Assembly (NCBI RefSeq): GCF_023516595.1
Contig: NZ_JAMGBG010000005.1
Span: 124,001-188,000 of the forward strand
Reading direction: 5' to 3'
Length of the DNA stretch: 64,000 bases
Source of the DNA: Streptomyces neyagawaensis
GTDB lineage: Bacteria; Actinomycetota; Actinomycetes; Streptomycetales; Streptomycetaceae
Shown: positions 47,058 through 55,885 of the stretch, piece after piece
Layout of the letters: the number at the start of each line of letters is the position of its first letter
Numbering within the stretch: position 1 is the stretch's first letter
Position numbers and translations under genes: made by a program
The notes under the pieces: generated by a model
The model's input: only the letters and a program-made list of their open reading frames with translations
Told to the model about the DNA's origin: nothing
Databases searched by the model: none

Positions 47058-47978
47058 TCAGACGTCCCCCAGGAACCGGCGCCGGTGCGCGAGGTGGCGT
47101 GCCCGGGCCGCCGCGACCTGCTGCCGCATCCGGGCCTCCAGGCGCTCGCGGACGTGGGGGTCCGGTGACCACCACTCGCCCCCGGCCTCCGCCTGCCAGT
47201 CCTTATGAGCCTCCGGGCGGGCCCCCAACTGGAGGCGCCGGCAGCGGCAGGGCCGGTGGTACTGGCGGCCGGGGTGGTGGAACCCCTGGCCGGGATCCCA
47301 TCGCGCCAGGAGGCGGGCGACCTGGGTCTCACCGTGGTGTGCGGCCAGATCCCGGACGCGGTCGGTGTACGTCAGCAGTTCCAACTCCCAGTGGGGCACG
47401 CAGTATTGGCACAACGGCGCCGACGGGCCGTTCGCGTCGGCCAGGTCGGTGATGGCGTCGGCCAGTGGCCGGGGCAGGCGGCCGTGGGCCGCGAGGTGGG
47501 CGAGGGCGCTGAGATCCCTGACGGGATGGGGCGCCTCCCAGGCCGCCTTGATGGGTTTGGCGGCCAGCACACGGTCCCCGGTGTCAGGGTGCCGGGCCAG
47601 GAGACGGACGTCGAACAGCGCGCACTGTTCGTCGGCAAGGCCGAAGGATTCCTCCGAGGGATCGATCGCCCACCTGAGGTGGTACTTCCATGCGTCCGAG
47701 GTGGACAGGGGATCGAGCGGACAGATGAGGACGTGCGGTTGCTCCGCCCACAACCGGGGCCGCACGTCCTCCATCGTGGCGCCCGGCGGCGAGGAGGTCG
47801 TGCAGCGGTGCAGGGAGGTGATGCGGGCACTGAACAGGCGCAGCCGTAGGACGGCAGTGGACGCGGGATCGAGATCCGCAGGGGGCCTGACCGCGATGAC
47901 CGCGTGCCCGTCGAGAACCCCGGCCGGCAACTCCGACTCGAACCGCAGGTCCAGCGGCACCGGTGCGACTCCATTCAT
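47058..47978 (-). CDS. Protein of unknown function, Cys-containing C-terminal half
   Basis: A 306-residue soluble protein that I do not recognise. The N-terminal 110 residues are beta-rich (GHAVIAVRPPADLDPASTAV). The middle reads WKYHLRWAIDPSEESFGLAD, and RVLAAKPIKAAWEAPHPVRD follows. The second half has CQYCVPHWE and a PCRCRRLQLGARPE segment, together four cysteines that could form a zinc site. The end is Arg-rich and helical. It begins 27 bp after the tandem IclR gene and so probably lies in the same operon as the ABC importer. Confidence 0.65.
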   Translation of the reverse strand: MNGVAPVPLDLRFESELPAGVLDGHAVIAVRPPADLDPASTAVLRLRLFSARITSLHRCTTSSPPGATMEDVRPRLWAEQPHVLICPLDPLSTSDAWKYHLRWAIDPSEESFGLADEQCALFDVRLLARHPDTGDRVLAAKPIKAAWEAPHPVRDLSALAHLAAHGRLPRPLADAITDLADANGPSAPLCQYCVPHWELELLTYTDRVRDLAAHHGETQVARLLARWDPGQGFHHPGRQYHRPCRCRRLQLGARPEAHKDWQAEAGGEWWSPDPHVRERLEARMRQQVAAARARHLAHRRRFLGDV

Positions 47979-48005
47979 GGCGACAACGTCCCTCGTTGAG
48001 GTCCC

Positions 48006-49751
48006 TCAGGAAACGGGAACGTGCACGAACCTACCGGTGACGTGCAGATCGGCCTCCAGCGAGTCGGCCGTGGCGCGCAGCTCCGGCACGATGTCCATGA
48101 CGCACTCGGCGGCCGAGCCTCGCCCGCTGTGCATATGGACGTTGATCGCGGCGACGACCACCCCCTCGCGGTCACGCACCGGCACGGCGATGGAGCGGAG
48201 ACCTTCCTCCAGTTCGTCGTCGACCAGCGCGTACCCGTCGTCCCGGACCCGTTCGAGTATCGCCTCCAGGTCGGTGGGCCTGGTGACGGTGCGCGGGGTC
48301 AGCGCCTCCAGCCGTACGTGGGCGAGCCAGGCGGCACGCCTCTCGGCCGGCAGACTCGCCACCAGGACCCGGCCGGCGGATGTCGCGTGGGCGGGTACGC
48401 GGGAGCCCGCCGCGATGTCGACGTCCATGATGCGGCCCGCGGTCACCGAGAGCGCGCACTGGACGTGGTCGTCGGTGAGCACGGCCAGGGACGTGGAGTT
48501 CCTCACCCTCCTGGTCAGAGCGGTGAGATGGGGGCGGGCGATGTGGGTGAGTGTGGCCTTGGACAGCGGGGGAAACCCCAGGGACAGGACCCGTGGCGCG
48601 AGCCGGAACGCCCGCCCCTCGACGATGACATGGCCGAGGTGCTGGAGAGTGATCAAGGCCCGGCGCGCTGTGGCCCGGGGCAATCCGGTGCGCTCGGCGA
48701 CCTCGGAGAGCGTCAGTTCGGCCCGGCCCTCGCCGAACGCGGTGATCGCGGTCAGGCCGCGGGCCAGTGACGTGATGAACTCCCCGCCCAGTTCTTGTTT
48801 GGAGGCGCTGGTCCAAGCGGCGAGGTCGGTCGCCCCGATCGGCCCCTTCACCGCATCCCGCCCGTTCGCCCCATTCGGCCCGCTCGGCCCGCTCGCCCTT
48901 TCGGGCGGTGGTGCCATGGCCAGTTCCCGCTCCATGGCGGTGACCGCGGTGCGGAGTCTCGGCAGGAGGGAGTCGCGCAACGAGTCCGCGCTGTGTCTGC
49001 TGGTGTGGCTCACGGCACTCGCCACACAGGCGATCCGGCCGTCCGGCGTGCGCACGGGGACGGACAGGGCCACGAGGCCCGGCTCGATCAGCTGGTCGTC
49101 CAGGGCCCAGCCCCGCAGCCGCGCCTCTTCCACCCGTCGCGGGAAGTCCGCGGTGGCGGCGTCGTGCGCGCGCCGGGGTATGGCGGGGAAGCCGAGGTCT
49201 TCTGGGTCGGCCAGCTGCCGCTCCCGCCATCGAGCCCAGTTCTGGGCACTCCATTCCGTTGCCAGCAGGGGGCCCGGTGCCGTGCGTTCCGCGGGCAGCA
49301 GGTCGCCGATGCGGAAGCTCAGGGACAGGGCGCGCCGGCGGATCGCCTGGTGGATGAACCGGATGCCGTCACCGTCCGCCACCGCGAGGGAGACCGACTC
49401 GTCCAGCGCGTCGGCGAGGGCGTCGGCGTGCCCGCTCAGCAGGCCGGGGAGGCGCAGCGCGGCCAGATACGCGTTGCCCAGTTCCATCAGACGGGGAGCC
49501 AGGGCGGCGTTGCTGCCGTCGAGGCGGACGTATCCCATACGGGCGAGGGTCGCGGCGACCCGGTCGACGGTGGAGCGGGCCAACCCGGTGGCCCGGCCCA
49601 GATCGCTGAGCGTCGCCGCCCCTCCGGCATCGGTGAGTCCGCACAGCACGGCGATCCCGCGCATGAGGGGGGTGACGGCTTCCTCGGGCGGCACGGGCGG
49701 CACGGGCGACAGCGCGGAGTCGCCGGGCGGCGCCTCGTGTGTCGATGTCAT
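48006..49751 (-). CDS. Tandem IclR regulator (two complete IclR units in one chain)
   Basis: A 581-residue protein, twice the family length. Unit 1: wHTH about 27-85 (ATLSDLGRATGLARSTVDRV) and effector domain to about 275. A Pro/Gly-rich linker follows (PPPERASGPSGPNGANGRD). Unit 2: wHTH about 315-370 (LTLSEVAERTGLPRATARRA) and effector domain to 581, with IAVPVRDREGVVVAAINVHM. Ordinary IclR proteins dimerise or tetramerise; here two DNA-binding and two ligand modules are joined, with diverged sequences, so two effectors or asymmetric sites are possible. It follows the ABC ATPase gene by 46 bp. Confidence 0.9.
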   Translation of the reverse strand: MTSTHEAPPGDSALSPVPPVPPEEAVTPLMRGIAVLCGLTDAGGAATLSDLGRATGLARSTVDRVAATLARMGYVRLDGSNAALAPRLMELGNAYLAALRLPGLLSGHADALADALDESVSLAVADGDGIRFIHQAIRRRALSLSFRIGDLLPAERTAPGPLLATEWSAQNWARWRERQLADPEDLGFPAIPRRAHDAATADFPRRVEEARLRGWALDDQLIEPGLVALSVPVRTPDGRIACVASAVSHTSRHSADSLRDSLLPRLRTAVTAMERELAMAPPPERASGPSGPNGANGRDAVKGPIGATDLAAWTSASKQELGGEFITSLARGLTAITAFGEGRAELTLSEVAERTGLPRATARRALITLQHLGHVIVEGRAFRLAPRVLSLGFPPLSKATLTHIARPHLTALTRRVRNSTSLAVLTDDHVQCALSVTAGRIMDVDIAAGSRVPAHATSAGRVLVASLPAERRAAWLAHVRLEALTPRTVTRPTDLEAILERVRDDGYALVDDELEEGLRSIAVPVRDREGVVVAAINVHMHSGRGSAAECVMDIVPELRATADSLEADLHVTGRFVHVPVS

Positions 49752-49797
49752 GGCGTCTCCGCGGCTCTTCCTGGGGTTCGGTTCGGCGGCGGACGCG

Positions 49798-50631
49798 TCA
49801 GGACTTCGTGGTCTGCGGGGCGAGGTTCTCGCTGCGGTCGGCGGGTGGTGCCTCCCTGTCGCCGTGGTGGTGTTTGGCGCGCTGGATCTGTTCGTAGACG
49901 TGCGCGCGCAGTTCGGCGAAGCGGGTGCTGGAGCGGGTGTGCAACTGGTCGCGCTCGTCGGGGAGGTCGATGGTCAGGTCCTCCTGCACCACGGTCGGTG
50001 ACGTGGACAGGATGAGGGTGCGCTGGCCGAGGTAGACGGCCTCGTCGATGTCGTGGGTGACGAACAGGACGGTGACGCCCAGTTCGCGCCACAACCGCCG
50101 GATGAGGTCCTCCAGTTCGGCGCGGGTCTGCGCGTCGACGGCGGCGAACGGCTCGTCCATGAGCAGCACCTTCGGTTCGAAGGCGACGGCGCGGGCGATG
50201 GCCACGCGCTGTTGCATTCCTCCGGAGAGCTGCCAGGGGTAGGCCCGGTGGGCGTCGGCGAGGCCGACCACCTCCAGGGCGTGGTCCACGAGTTCCCTCT
50301 CTCGGGCCTTGCCGAGCTTCTTGCGGCGCAGGGGCAGGGCGACGTTGTCGCGGACGTTCATCCAGGCGAACAGGGAGCGGCCGTACTCCTGGAAGACCAC
50401 CGCCATGCCGGGCGGGGGCCCGGTGACCGGGCTGCCGTCCAGGCGCACCTCGCCGCCGGTCGGGGCCAGCAGTCCCGCCATGCACTTCAGCAGGGTGGTC
50501 TTGCCGCAGCCCGACGGGCCCACCAGGCAGACGAGTTCACCGGCGCCGATGTGAAAGGTCAGGTTCCGCAGGGCCTCGACGTTGCGGTGCCGTCCGGTGT
50601 AGATCTTCTGCAGGTCGCGTACGTCGAGCAT
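49798..50631 (-). CDS. ABC transporter ATPase (SsuB/TauB/NrtD type)
   Basis: A 277-residue ATPase. ATG at 50631 follows AAGGAG by 7 bases. Walker A GPSGCGKTT near residue 40, the Q-loop VVFQEYGRSL, the signature LSGGMQQRVAIARA, Walker B VLLMDEPF and the H-loop THDIDEA are all intact. The FQEYGRSLFAW loop is usual in nitrate, sulfonate, taurine and thiamine-precursor importers. It drives the two permeases encoded upstream. Confidence 0.94.
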   Translation of the reverse strand: MLDVRDLQKIYTGRHRNVEALRNLTFHIGAGELVCLVGPSGCGKTTLLKCMAGLLAPTGGEVRLDGSPVTGPPPGMAVVFQEYGRSLFAWMNVRDNVALPLRRKKLGKARERELVDHALEVVGLADAHRAYPWQLSGGMQQRVAIARAVAFEPKVLLMDEPFAAVDAQTRAELEDLIRRLWRELGVTVLFVTHDIDEAVYLGQRTLILSTSPTVVQEDLTIDLPDERDQLHTRSSTRFAELRAHVYEQIQRAKHHHGDREAPPADRSENLAPQTTKS

Positions 50632-50645
50632 CGCTCGTCTCCTTG

Positions 50646-51443
50646 TCAGGGGTTGCGCTGCGCGCGGCGCAGGCCGTGGTACCAGGCCAGGACCCGGTTC
50701 TCGGCGAACCGGAAGAGCAGTGACAGGGCGAAGCCGAGCAGTCCGAGCAGCAGGACGCCGCTCCACATCTCGGGGATGGCGAAGGAGCGCTGGAACTGCA
50801 CGATGGTGAAGCCGAGCCCGTTGCTGGCGGCGAACATCTCGCTGATGACCATGAGGATGATCGCGATGGACAGCGCCTGCCGCATGCCGGTGATGATCTG
50901 GGGGCTGGCCGAGCGCAGGGTCAGGTGCCACAGCCGGGACGGTCCGGTGATGCCGTAGGACCGGCAGGTGTCGCTCAGCACCTCGTCGACGGCGCGCACC
51001 CCTTCGACGGTGTTGAGCAGGATCGGCCATATGCAGCCACTGACGATGACGATCACCTTCATGGTGTCGCCGATGCCCGCGAACAGCATGATGACGGGCA
51101 CGAGCACCGGTGGCGGTATGGCCCGGAAGAGTTCCAGGACGGGCTCGAGGACATCGCGTACGACGCGGCTCGTGCCGATCACCAGGCCGAGCCCCACCCC
51201 GGCGACGACGGCGAGGAGATAGCCCGCGGCCAGCCGCGCGAGGCTCGGTACGACGTCGGACAGGAGCCGCTCGCCCGTCCATACCTCCCCGAACCTGCCG
51301 AGGACGGTGGAGAGCGGGGGGACGTAGAAGTCGGTGCTCCCTGCGGTGGCGAACCACCACACGGCGAACAGGACCGCGGGCAGACCCAGGGCCAGCAGCA
51401 CACGCCGGACGAGGGTGATGACGGTGGTCGTCGTCCGGGTCAT
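50646..51443 (-). CDS. ABC transporter permease (SsuC/TauC type), second copy
   Basis: A 265-residue membrane protein with about six membrane segments and the ABC loop around DTCRSYGITGPSRLWHLTLR. The ATG at 51443 has GGAGGG 9 bases upstream; an ATG at 51452 overlaps the previous stop (ATGA) but abuts the ribosome site. It forms the channel with the other permease. The two are divergent in sequence, so the importer is a heterodimer. Confidence 0.92.
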   Translation of the reverse strand: MTRTTTTVITLVRRVLLALGLPAVLFAVWWFATAGSTDFYVPPLSTVLGRFGEVWTGERLLSDVVPSLARLAAGYLLAVVAGVGLGLVIGTSRVVRDVLEPVLELFRAIPPPVLVPVIMLFAGIGDTMKVIVIVSGCIWPILLNTVEGVRAVDEVLSDTCRSYGITGPSRLWHLTLRSASPQIITGMRQALSIAIILMVISEMFAASNGLGFTIVQFQRSFAIPEMWSGVLLLGLLGFALSLLFRFAENRVLAWYHGLRRAQRNP

Positions 51444-51448
51444 GGGGC

Positions 51449-52315
51449 TCATCCCTCCCTGCGGATGGACTGGTGCCAGTGCAGCGCGCGACGCTCCACC
51501 GCGCGCGCCATCAGGTTGATCGTGACGCCGAGCACTCCGGTGACGAGGACCAGGGCGTAGACCCGGGGCACGGCTCCGGAGTTCTGCGCCACAGCGATCT
51601 GGTTGCCCAACCCCGGTGCGCCGATGACGAGTTCGGCGGTGATGGTGAGCACGAGGGCCACGGTGGCGGCCAGCCGCACGCCCGTCATCACATACGGCAG
51701 CGCGGTGGGCCACATGACGTACCGCACCCGTCCCCAGGTGCCCAACCGGTAGCTGCGGGCGGTGTCGTCGGCCACCGGGTCGACGTCCTGCATGCCGGCC
51801 AGCACCTGGACCAGGACCTGCCAGAACGCGGCGTACACCACGAGCAGGAGTTTCGACCTCAGGTCGGTGCCGTAGAGCAGGACCGCCACCGGGATCAGGG
51901 CCACGGACGGGATCGGGCGGAGGAACTCGATCGTGGAGGCGGTGACCGCCCGCAGCAGGGGCACGGAACCGATCACGATTCCGGCCACCACTCCCGCCAC
52001 GACGGCGATGGCCAGGCCGAGGCCCCACCCTGTCAGGGTGTCACCCAGCGCGGTCCAGAACGCGTCCTCGGTGAGCATCTGCCCCAGGGCCTCGGCCGTC
52101 CTCGACGCGGGCGGGAGGTAGTCGGCGGACACCACAGGGGTGCGTGGCAGCACTTCGAGCAGCGCCACGAGCCCGGTCAGGCCGGCCAGTCCCCGCAGCG
52201 GGGTGACGAGTCCGGCCGGTGTGCGCCGGGATCGGCCGCCACCCGGCCCGCCGGGAACGGTCCCGGCGCCTTCGAGCGTCTTCGTCAGCACAGGAGTGCT
52301 CCCGGATTCGGTCAT
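51449..52315 (-). CDS. ABC transporter permease (SsuC/TauC type), first copy
   Basis: A 288-residue membrane protein. A Gly/Arg-rich cytoplasmic N-terminus of about 40 residues comes before the membrane segments. The loop ARSYRLGTWGRVRYVMWPTALPYVMTG matches the ATPase-contact region. The ribosome site before the ATG at 52315 is weak. It is the second gene of the operon, after the binding protein (19 bp apart). Confidence 0.92.
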   Translation of the reverse strand: MTESGSTPVLTKTLEGAGTVPGGPGGGRSRRTPAGLVTPLRGLAGLTGLVALLEVLPRTPVVSADYLPPASRTAEALGQMLTEDAFWTALGDTLTGWGLGLAIAVVAGVVAGIVIGSVPLLRAVTASTIEFLRPIPSVALIPVAVLLYGTDLRSKLLLVVYAAFWQVLVQVLAGMQDVDPVADDTARSYRLGTWGRVRYVMWPTALPYVMTGVRLAATVALVLTITAELVIGAPGLGNQIAVAQNSGAVPRVYALVLVTGVLGVTINLMARAVERRALHWHQSIRREG

Positions 52316-52334
52316 GAGGAGATTCCGGGCCCGG

Positions 52335-53309
52335 TCATGAGAACAGGGCGTCCAGGTCCGGCTTCTTGCCGCCGAAGATGCCGTCCTTCTCGCCGAGCGA
52401 GGCCAACTTCTCCAGGGAGGCCATGTCGTACTCCGCGGGCCAGGTCGGCAGCGTCAGGTCCTTCAGCACCGCACCGTCGATCTTGGTGTAGGTGGTGAGC
52501 GTCTGACGTGCCTCGTCGGGGTGTTCGGAGGCGTACTTCAGCGACTCGGTCATGGCCTCGGTGAACTTCTTCACCAGGTCGGGGTTCTCCTTGAGGAGCT
52601 TGACGGAGGTGAAGTACGTCGCGATGGTGAGCTTCGGGTCGGTCTCGGCGAACGGCGAGGCCACGACGCGGGCGCCCTGACCCTTGGCGATGGTCAGCGC
52701 GGGCTCACCCATCCACGCGGCGTCGATCCGCCCGCCGTCGAGGGCGGCCGGCATCTGGTCGAACGGCATCTCCACGAAGGTGACCTTCGAGGGGTCGCCG
52801 CCGTCCTGGCGCACCACTTCACGGACCGTGGTGTCGCCGATGTTCTGCAGGGTGTTGACCGCCACCTTCTTGCCGGCCAGCTCCTTGGCGGACTTGATGG
52901 GGCTGTCCTTCTTGACGGCGACCCCGCTGATGTCCGTGCCCGTGTCGCCGGTGGAGGCGGCCCCGTTGACCACCGACTTGATCGGAACTCCCTTGGTCTG
53001 GGCGATCATCAGGGAGGTGACGTTGCTGAAGCCGAACTGGAACTGACCGCTGACCACACCGGGGACGATCGCGGCGCCGCCCTGGGCGAGTTCCATCTTC
53101 AGCTCGATGCCGCGCTTGCCGAAGAAGTCCTTCTTCTGCCCCAGGTACAGCGGGGCCACATCGACGATCGGGATGATGCCGACGGTGACCTGTGTGGTCT
53201 TCCCGTCCGAGGACGGCGAACCGCCGCTCGACGACGAGGAGGATCCACAACCGGCCGCCGCCGCGACCGTCACCACGGCTATGGCACAACCGAGAACACG
53301 CCTTCGCAT
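52335..53309 (-). CDS. ABC transporter substrate-binding lipoprotein (SsuA/NMT1-like)
   Basis: A 324-residue lipoprotein. ATG at 53309 has AGGAGGAG upstream. The lipobox ends in Cys near residue 21 (AAAAGC), followed by a Ser-rich tether. The mature part begins TQVTVGIIPIVDVAPLYLGQ and has a GIELKMELAQGGAA strand, as in NMT1/THI5-like and SsuA-like binding proteins for sulfonates, nitrate, pyrimidine or aromatic acids. It is the first gene of the operon. The ligand is not known. Confidence 0.92.
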   Translation of the reverse strand: MRRRVLGCAIAVVTVAAAAGCGSSSSSSGGSPSSDGKTTQVTVGIIPIVDVAPLYLGQKKDFFGKRGIELKMELAQGGAAIVPGVVSGQFQFGFSNVTSLMIAQTKGVPIKSVVNGAASTGDTGTDISGVAVKKDSPIKSAKELAGKKVAVNTLQNIGDTTVREVVRQDGGDPSKVTFVEMPFDQMPAALDGGRIDAAWMGEPALTIAKGQGARVVASPFAETDPKLTIATYFTSVKLLKENPDLVKKFTEAMTESLKYASEHPDEARQTLTTYTKIDGAVLKDLTLPTWPAEYDMASLEKLASLGEKDGIFGGKKPDLDALFS

Positions 53310-53568
53310 ACGGCTCCTCCTGAGATGTGCGCGATACGCACAATGTTTCGTGGGCCGAACAAGCAAGCGGGACGCTAGGGCCCGGCCTTGGCGGGGTCAA
53401 GGTGTGGCGCACCGCGAGTTTTTCGTTGTCCTGAAGTCGTGCGTGGCTGGAGTCGCCCGGTGAGCCTCGGTCGGGCCGCGCCCGGGACACGCGGGGTTGA
53501 CAGTGCCGCTGCGTGCGCGGAAGCTCGTGTTCCGCAGGTTGTGAATCTGACTTCACGAGGCGAACGGA

Positions 53569-54543
53569 ATGGGCCCGCGCGAGCACCCCGGAGCGAGAAA
53601 CGTGGACGTGACCAAGGACCTCGCCTACGCGCCCGCCGATCCGCCCGGCACTCAGGGTCATTTACTGGACCTGTACCTCCCCCGCAGCGTGCGGCCGACA
53701 CCGCTGGTGATCTTCTCCAGCGGCTCAGGCTGGCTGGCGGACAGCGGCCGCCAGGGCGCCGACCAGGTCGCCGCGCGGCTCAACCCGCGCGGATTCGCCG
53801 TCGCCGGAGTGGCCGTCCGCTCCAGCGGACAGGCCCGGTTCCCCGCTCAATTGCACGACATCAAGGCAGCGATCCGCTGGCTGCGCGCCCATGCGACGAC
53901 CTACAACCTCGACCCCGGGCGCATCGCCATCATGGGCGACTCTTCGGGCGGCTGGGTCACTGCGATGGCGGCGGTCACGGGGGACATCCCGCACCTGGAG
54001 GGCGAGGTCGGCACACGCGGCCCCTCCAGCGCCGTCCAGGCGGCCGTGCCGTTCTACCCGCCGACCGACTTCCTTCAGATGGACGCCCACATGGTGGACG
54101 GCTGCAAGCCGTTCAATGAGGTGTTCGGCCTCACCGGCTGCCACGCCGACCCACGTTCGCCCGAGTCGCTGCTGCTCGGCTTCCCGATCAAGGACCACCC
54201 CGACCGGGTCGCGGCGGCCAACCCGCTCACCTACATCGGAGCCCGGCGCACCCCGCCGTTCCTGGTCTTCCATGGTGAGCGGGACCTCTTCGTGCCGTAC
54301 CACCAGAGCCGCCTGCTGTACGAGAGGCTGGCCGCCACCGGCAACGAAGCCCGTCTGGTCTCCCTCCCGCACGCCGGGCACGGCCCGCTCGTCGCCATGC
54401 TCACCGACCAGGAGACACACAGGGACGCCTACGAGGAGAGCGCCGAGCAGGGGCGCACCACACCGCCGCGCCCCACGACCCCCTCCTGGCAGACCGTCGT
54501 CTCCTTCCTGGAACAGCGGCTGACTGTGCCGAGTGCGAAGTGA
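53569..54543 (+). CDS. Alpha/beta hydrolase (BD-FAE/esterase type) with a TTA codon
   Basis: A 324-residue soluble hydrolase. ATG at 53569 follows GAGG; GTG at 53602 is a possible alternative. The oxyanion strand is LVIFSSGSGWLADSGR, the nucleophile Ser is in MGDSSGGWVTAM, the acid Asp in HGERDLFVPY and the His in LPHAGHGPL. This is the carboxylesterase/BD-FAE pattern. Codon 32 (53662-53664) is TTA, the rare Leu codon that Streptomyces reads only with bldA tRNA, so production should be tied to development. No catabolic partner is adjacent. Confidence 0.88.
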   Translation: MGPREHPGARNVDVTKDLAYAPADPPGTQGHLLDLYLPRSVRPTPLVIFSSGSGWLADSGRQGADQVAARLNPRGFAVAGVAVRSSGQARFPAQLHDIKAAIRWLRAHATTYNLDPGRIAIMGDSSGGWVTAMAAVTGDIPHLEGEVGTRGPSSAVQAAVPFYPPTDFLQMDAHMVDGCKPFNEVFGLTGCHADPRSPESLLLGFPIKDHPDRVAAANPLTYIGARRTPPFLVFHGERDLFVPYHQSRLLYERLAATGNEARLVSLPHAGHGPLVAMLTDQETHRDAYEESAEQGRTTPPRPTTPSWQTVVSFLEQRLTVPSAK

Positions 54544-54655
54544 ACCGAGCGCCTGCTGACCGCCGCGCGGGCCTCGGCCACCACATCCCACCCTCTTGCG
54601 ACTCCTGTACGATCGCGCACCAGTTGTTCGCCCCAGGAATGGTGGAACGTTGCGA

Positions 54656-55855
54656 GTGGCCGCCCCGGCGGACGTGCTGCGCCGAACGGAGCGTTGGTTC
54701 ATCCGCGAAGGCACGCCCACGATGATCGAAGGTTACGGTTTCGCCAGGAACGTCCTTCCTCGGATGCTGCCGACCCTCTGCTTCGTGACTCTCGCCAGTC
54801 TCGTCTGGCTCGTGCCGTTCAAGGGCGTGGGCTCAGGGCGGTGGGTCCTGCTCGGCACCGTGGCCGTCGTGACACTGGCCAGCTGGGCGGCGATCAGGCT
54901 GTTCGTCAGGCGACTGCCCCGCGTCTCACCCAAGGCCACGGTCGGGGTCCTCAGCGCCTACGCGGCGATGCCGATCGCGGTCCCCCTGCTCCAGGTCGCC
55001 GTCGATGACACCGTCACACCGCCCGGCGGCAAGGGCGCCGGTTTCCTGGGGTTCGTCGTCTTCTTCGCCGCCGTCTTCGTCACCACGGCCACCGCCACGG
55101 CGTACGGCGTCGGCGCGCTGATGCGCCGTGCGGTCCGCCACGCTGTCCACGACCTGCGCAACAGTGCGCACCTGATGGGGCGAGCCCTGCCGCCCATGTT
55201 GTTCGTGACGCTGTTCATCTTCTTCACCGGCGAACTGTGGCAGGCCATGAACAGGCTGTCCTGGCTGAGGCTCGCCCTGATCGTCGTGTTGTTCGTGGGA
55301 GTCACGGTGCTCGCCGCCGCCGCCCGTCTGCGCGACGAGATCGGGCGGGTCGAGCAGGACCTCAGCCCGCCCCTGCTGTCGAGGGCCTGCCGGCGAACAC
55401 CCCTCGCCTCCGTGGACATCGACGGGCTGACACCCGGGGCGGCACTCGATCCCGTTTCCCTCAACAAGCGCCAGGTGCGCAACCTGCTGTTGTTGTTCGC
55501 TCTCCGTCAGCTGGTGCAGGCCGCGGTGTTCGGTCTCGGGCTGTTCCTCTTCTTCCTCGTCCTCGGTCTGATCGTGGTCACGCCGGAAACGGCGGAACAG
55601 TGGATCGGATCCCCGCCCGTCTACTCGGTCCTCCTGCCTGACGCCCCGCTCGCGCTCCTGCGCAACGCCACACTCATCGCCGCGTTCGGCAGCATGTACT
55701 TCGCCATCACCTCGATGACCGACGCCGACCACCGACGGGAGTTCTTCGCCCCGATCATCGACGAGGTCGAACGGATCCTCGCGGTGCACGCCGTCTACCT
55801 GGCGCTCGGCTCCCGCCAGAACGCCGACGAGACCGGAGCCGCCGCCGACGGGTGA
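54656..55855 (+). CDS. Polytopic membrane protein of unknown function
   Basis: About 399 residues from the GTG at 54656; TTG at 54650 or 54596 are possible earlier starts and the true one is unsure. It has about eight hydrophobic segments in two groups of four. Each group begins with a similar stretch, LPRMLPTLCFVTLASLVWLV and LPPMLFVTLFIFFTGELW, which suggests an internal duplication. Between them is an acidic, charged loop (RLRDEIGRVEQDLSPP). No catalytic motif or transporter family was recognised. The convergent fusion gene ends 30 bp away. Confidence 0.7.
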   Translation: MAAPADVLRRTERWFIREGTPTMIEGYGFARNVLPRMLPTLCFVTLASLVWLVPFKGVGSGRWVLLGTVAVVTLASWAAIRLFVRRLPRVSPKATVGVLSAYAAMPIAVPLLQVAVDDTVTPPGGKGAGFLGFVVFFAAVFVTTATATAYGVGALMRRAVRHAVHDLRNSAHLMGRALPPMLFVTLFIFFTGELWQAMNRLSWLRLALIVVLFVGVTVLAAAARLRDEIGRVEQDLSPPLLSRACRRTPLASVDIDGLTPGAALDPVSLNKRQVRNLLLLFALRQLVQAAVFGLGLFLFFLVLGLIVVTPETAEQWIGSPPVYSVLLPDAPLALLRNATLIAAFGSMYFAITSMTDADHRREFFAPIIDEVERILAVHAVYLALGSRQNADETGAAADG

Positions 55856-55885
55856 CGCCGCCGCCGGTCAGCCGTGGGCACCGTC

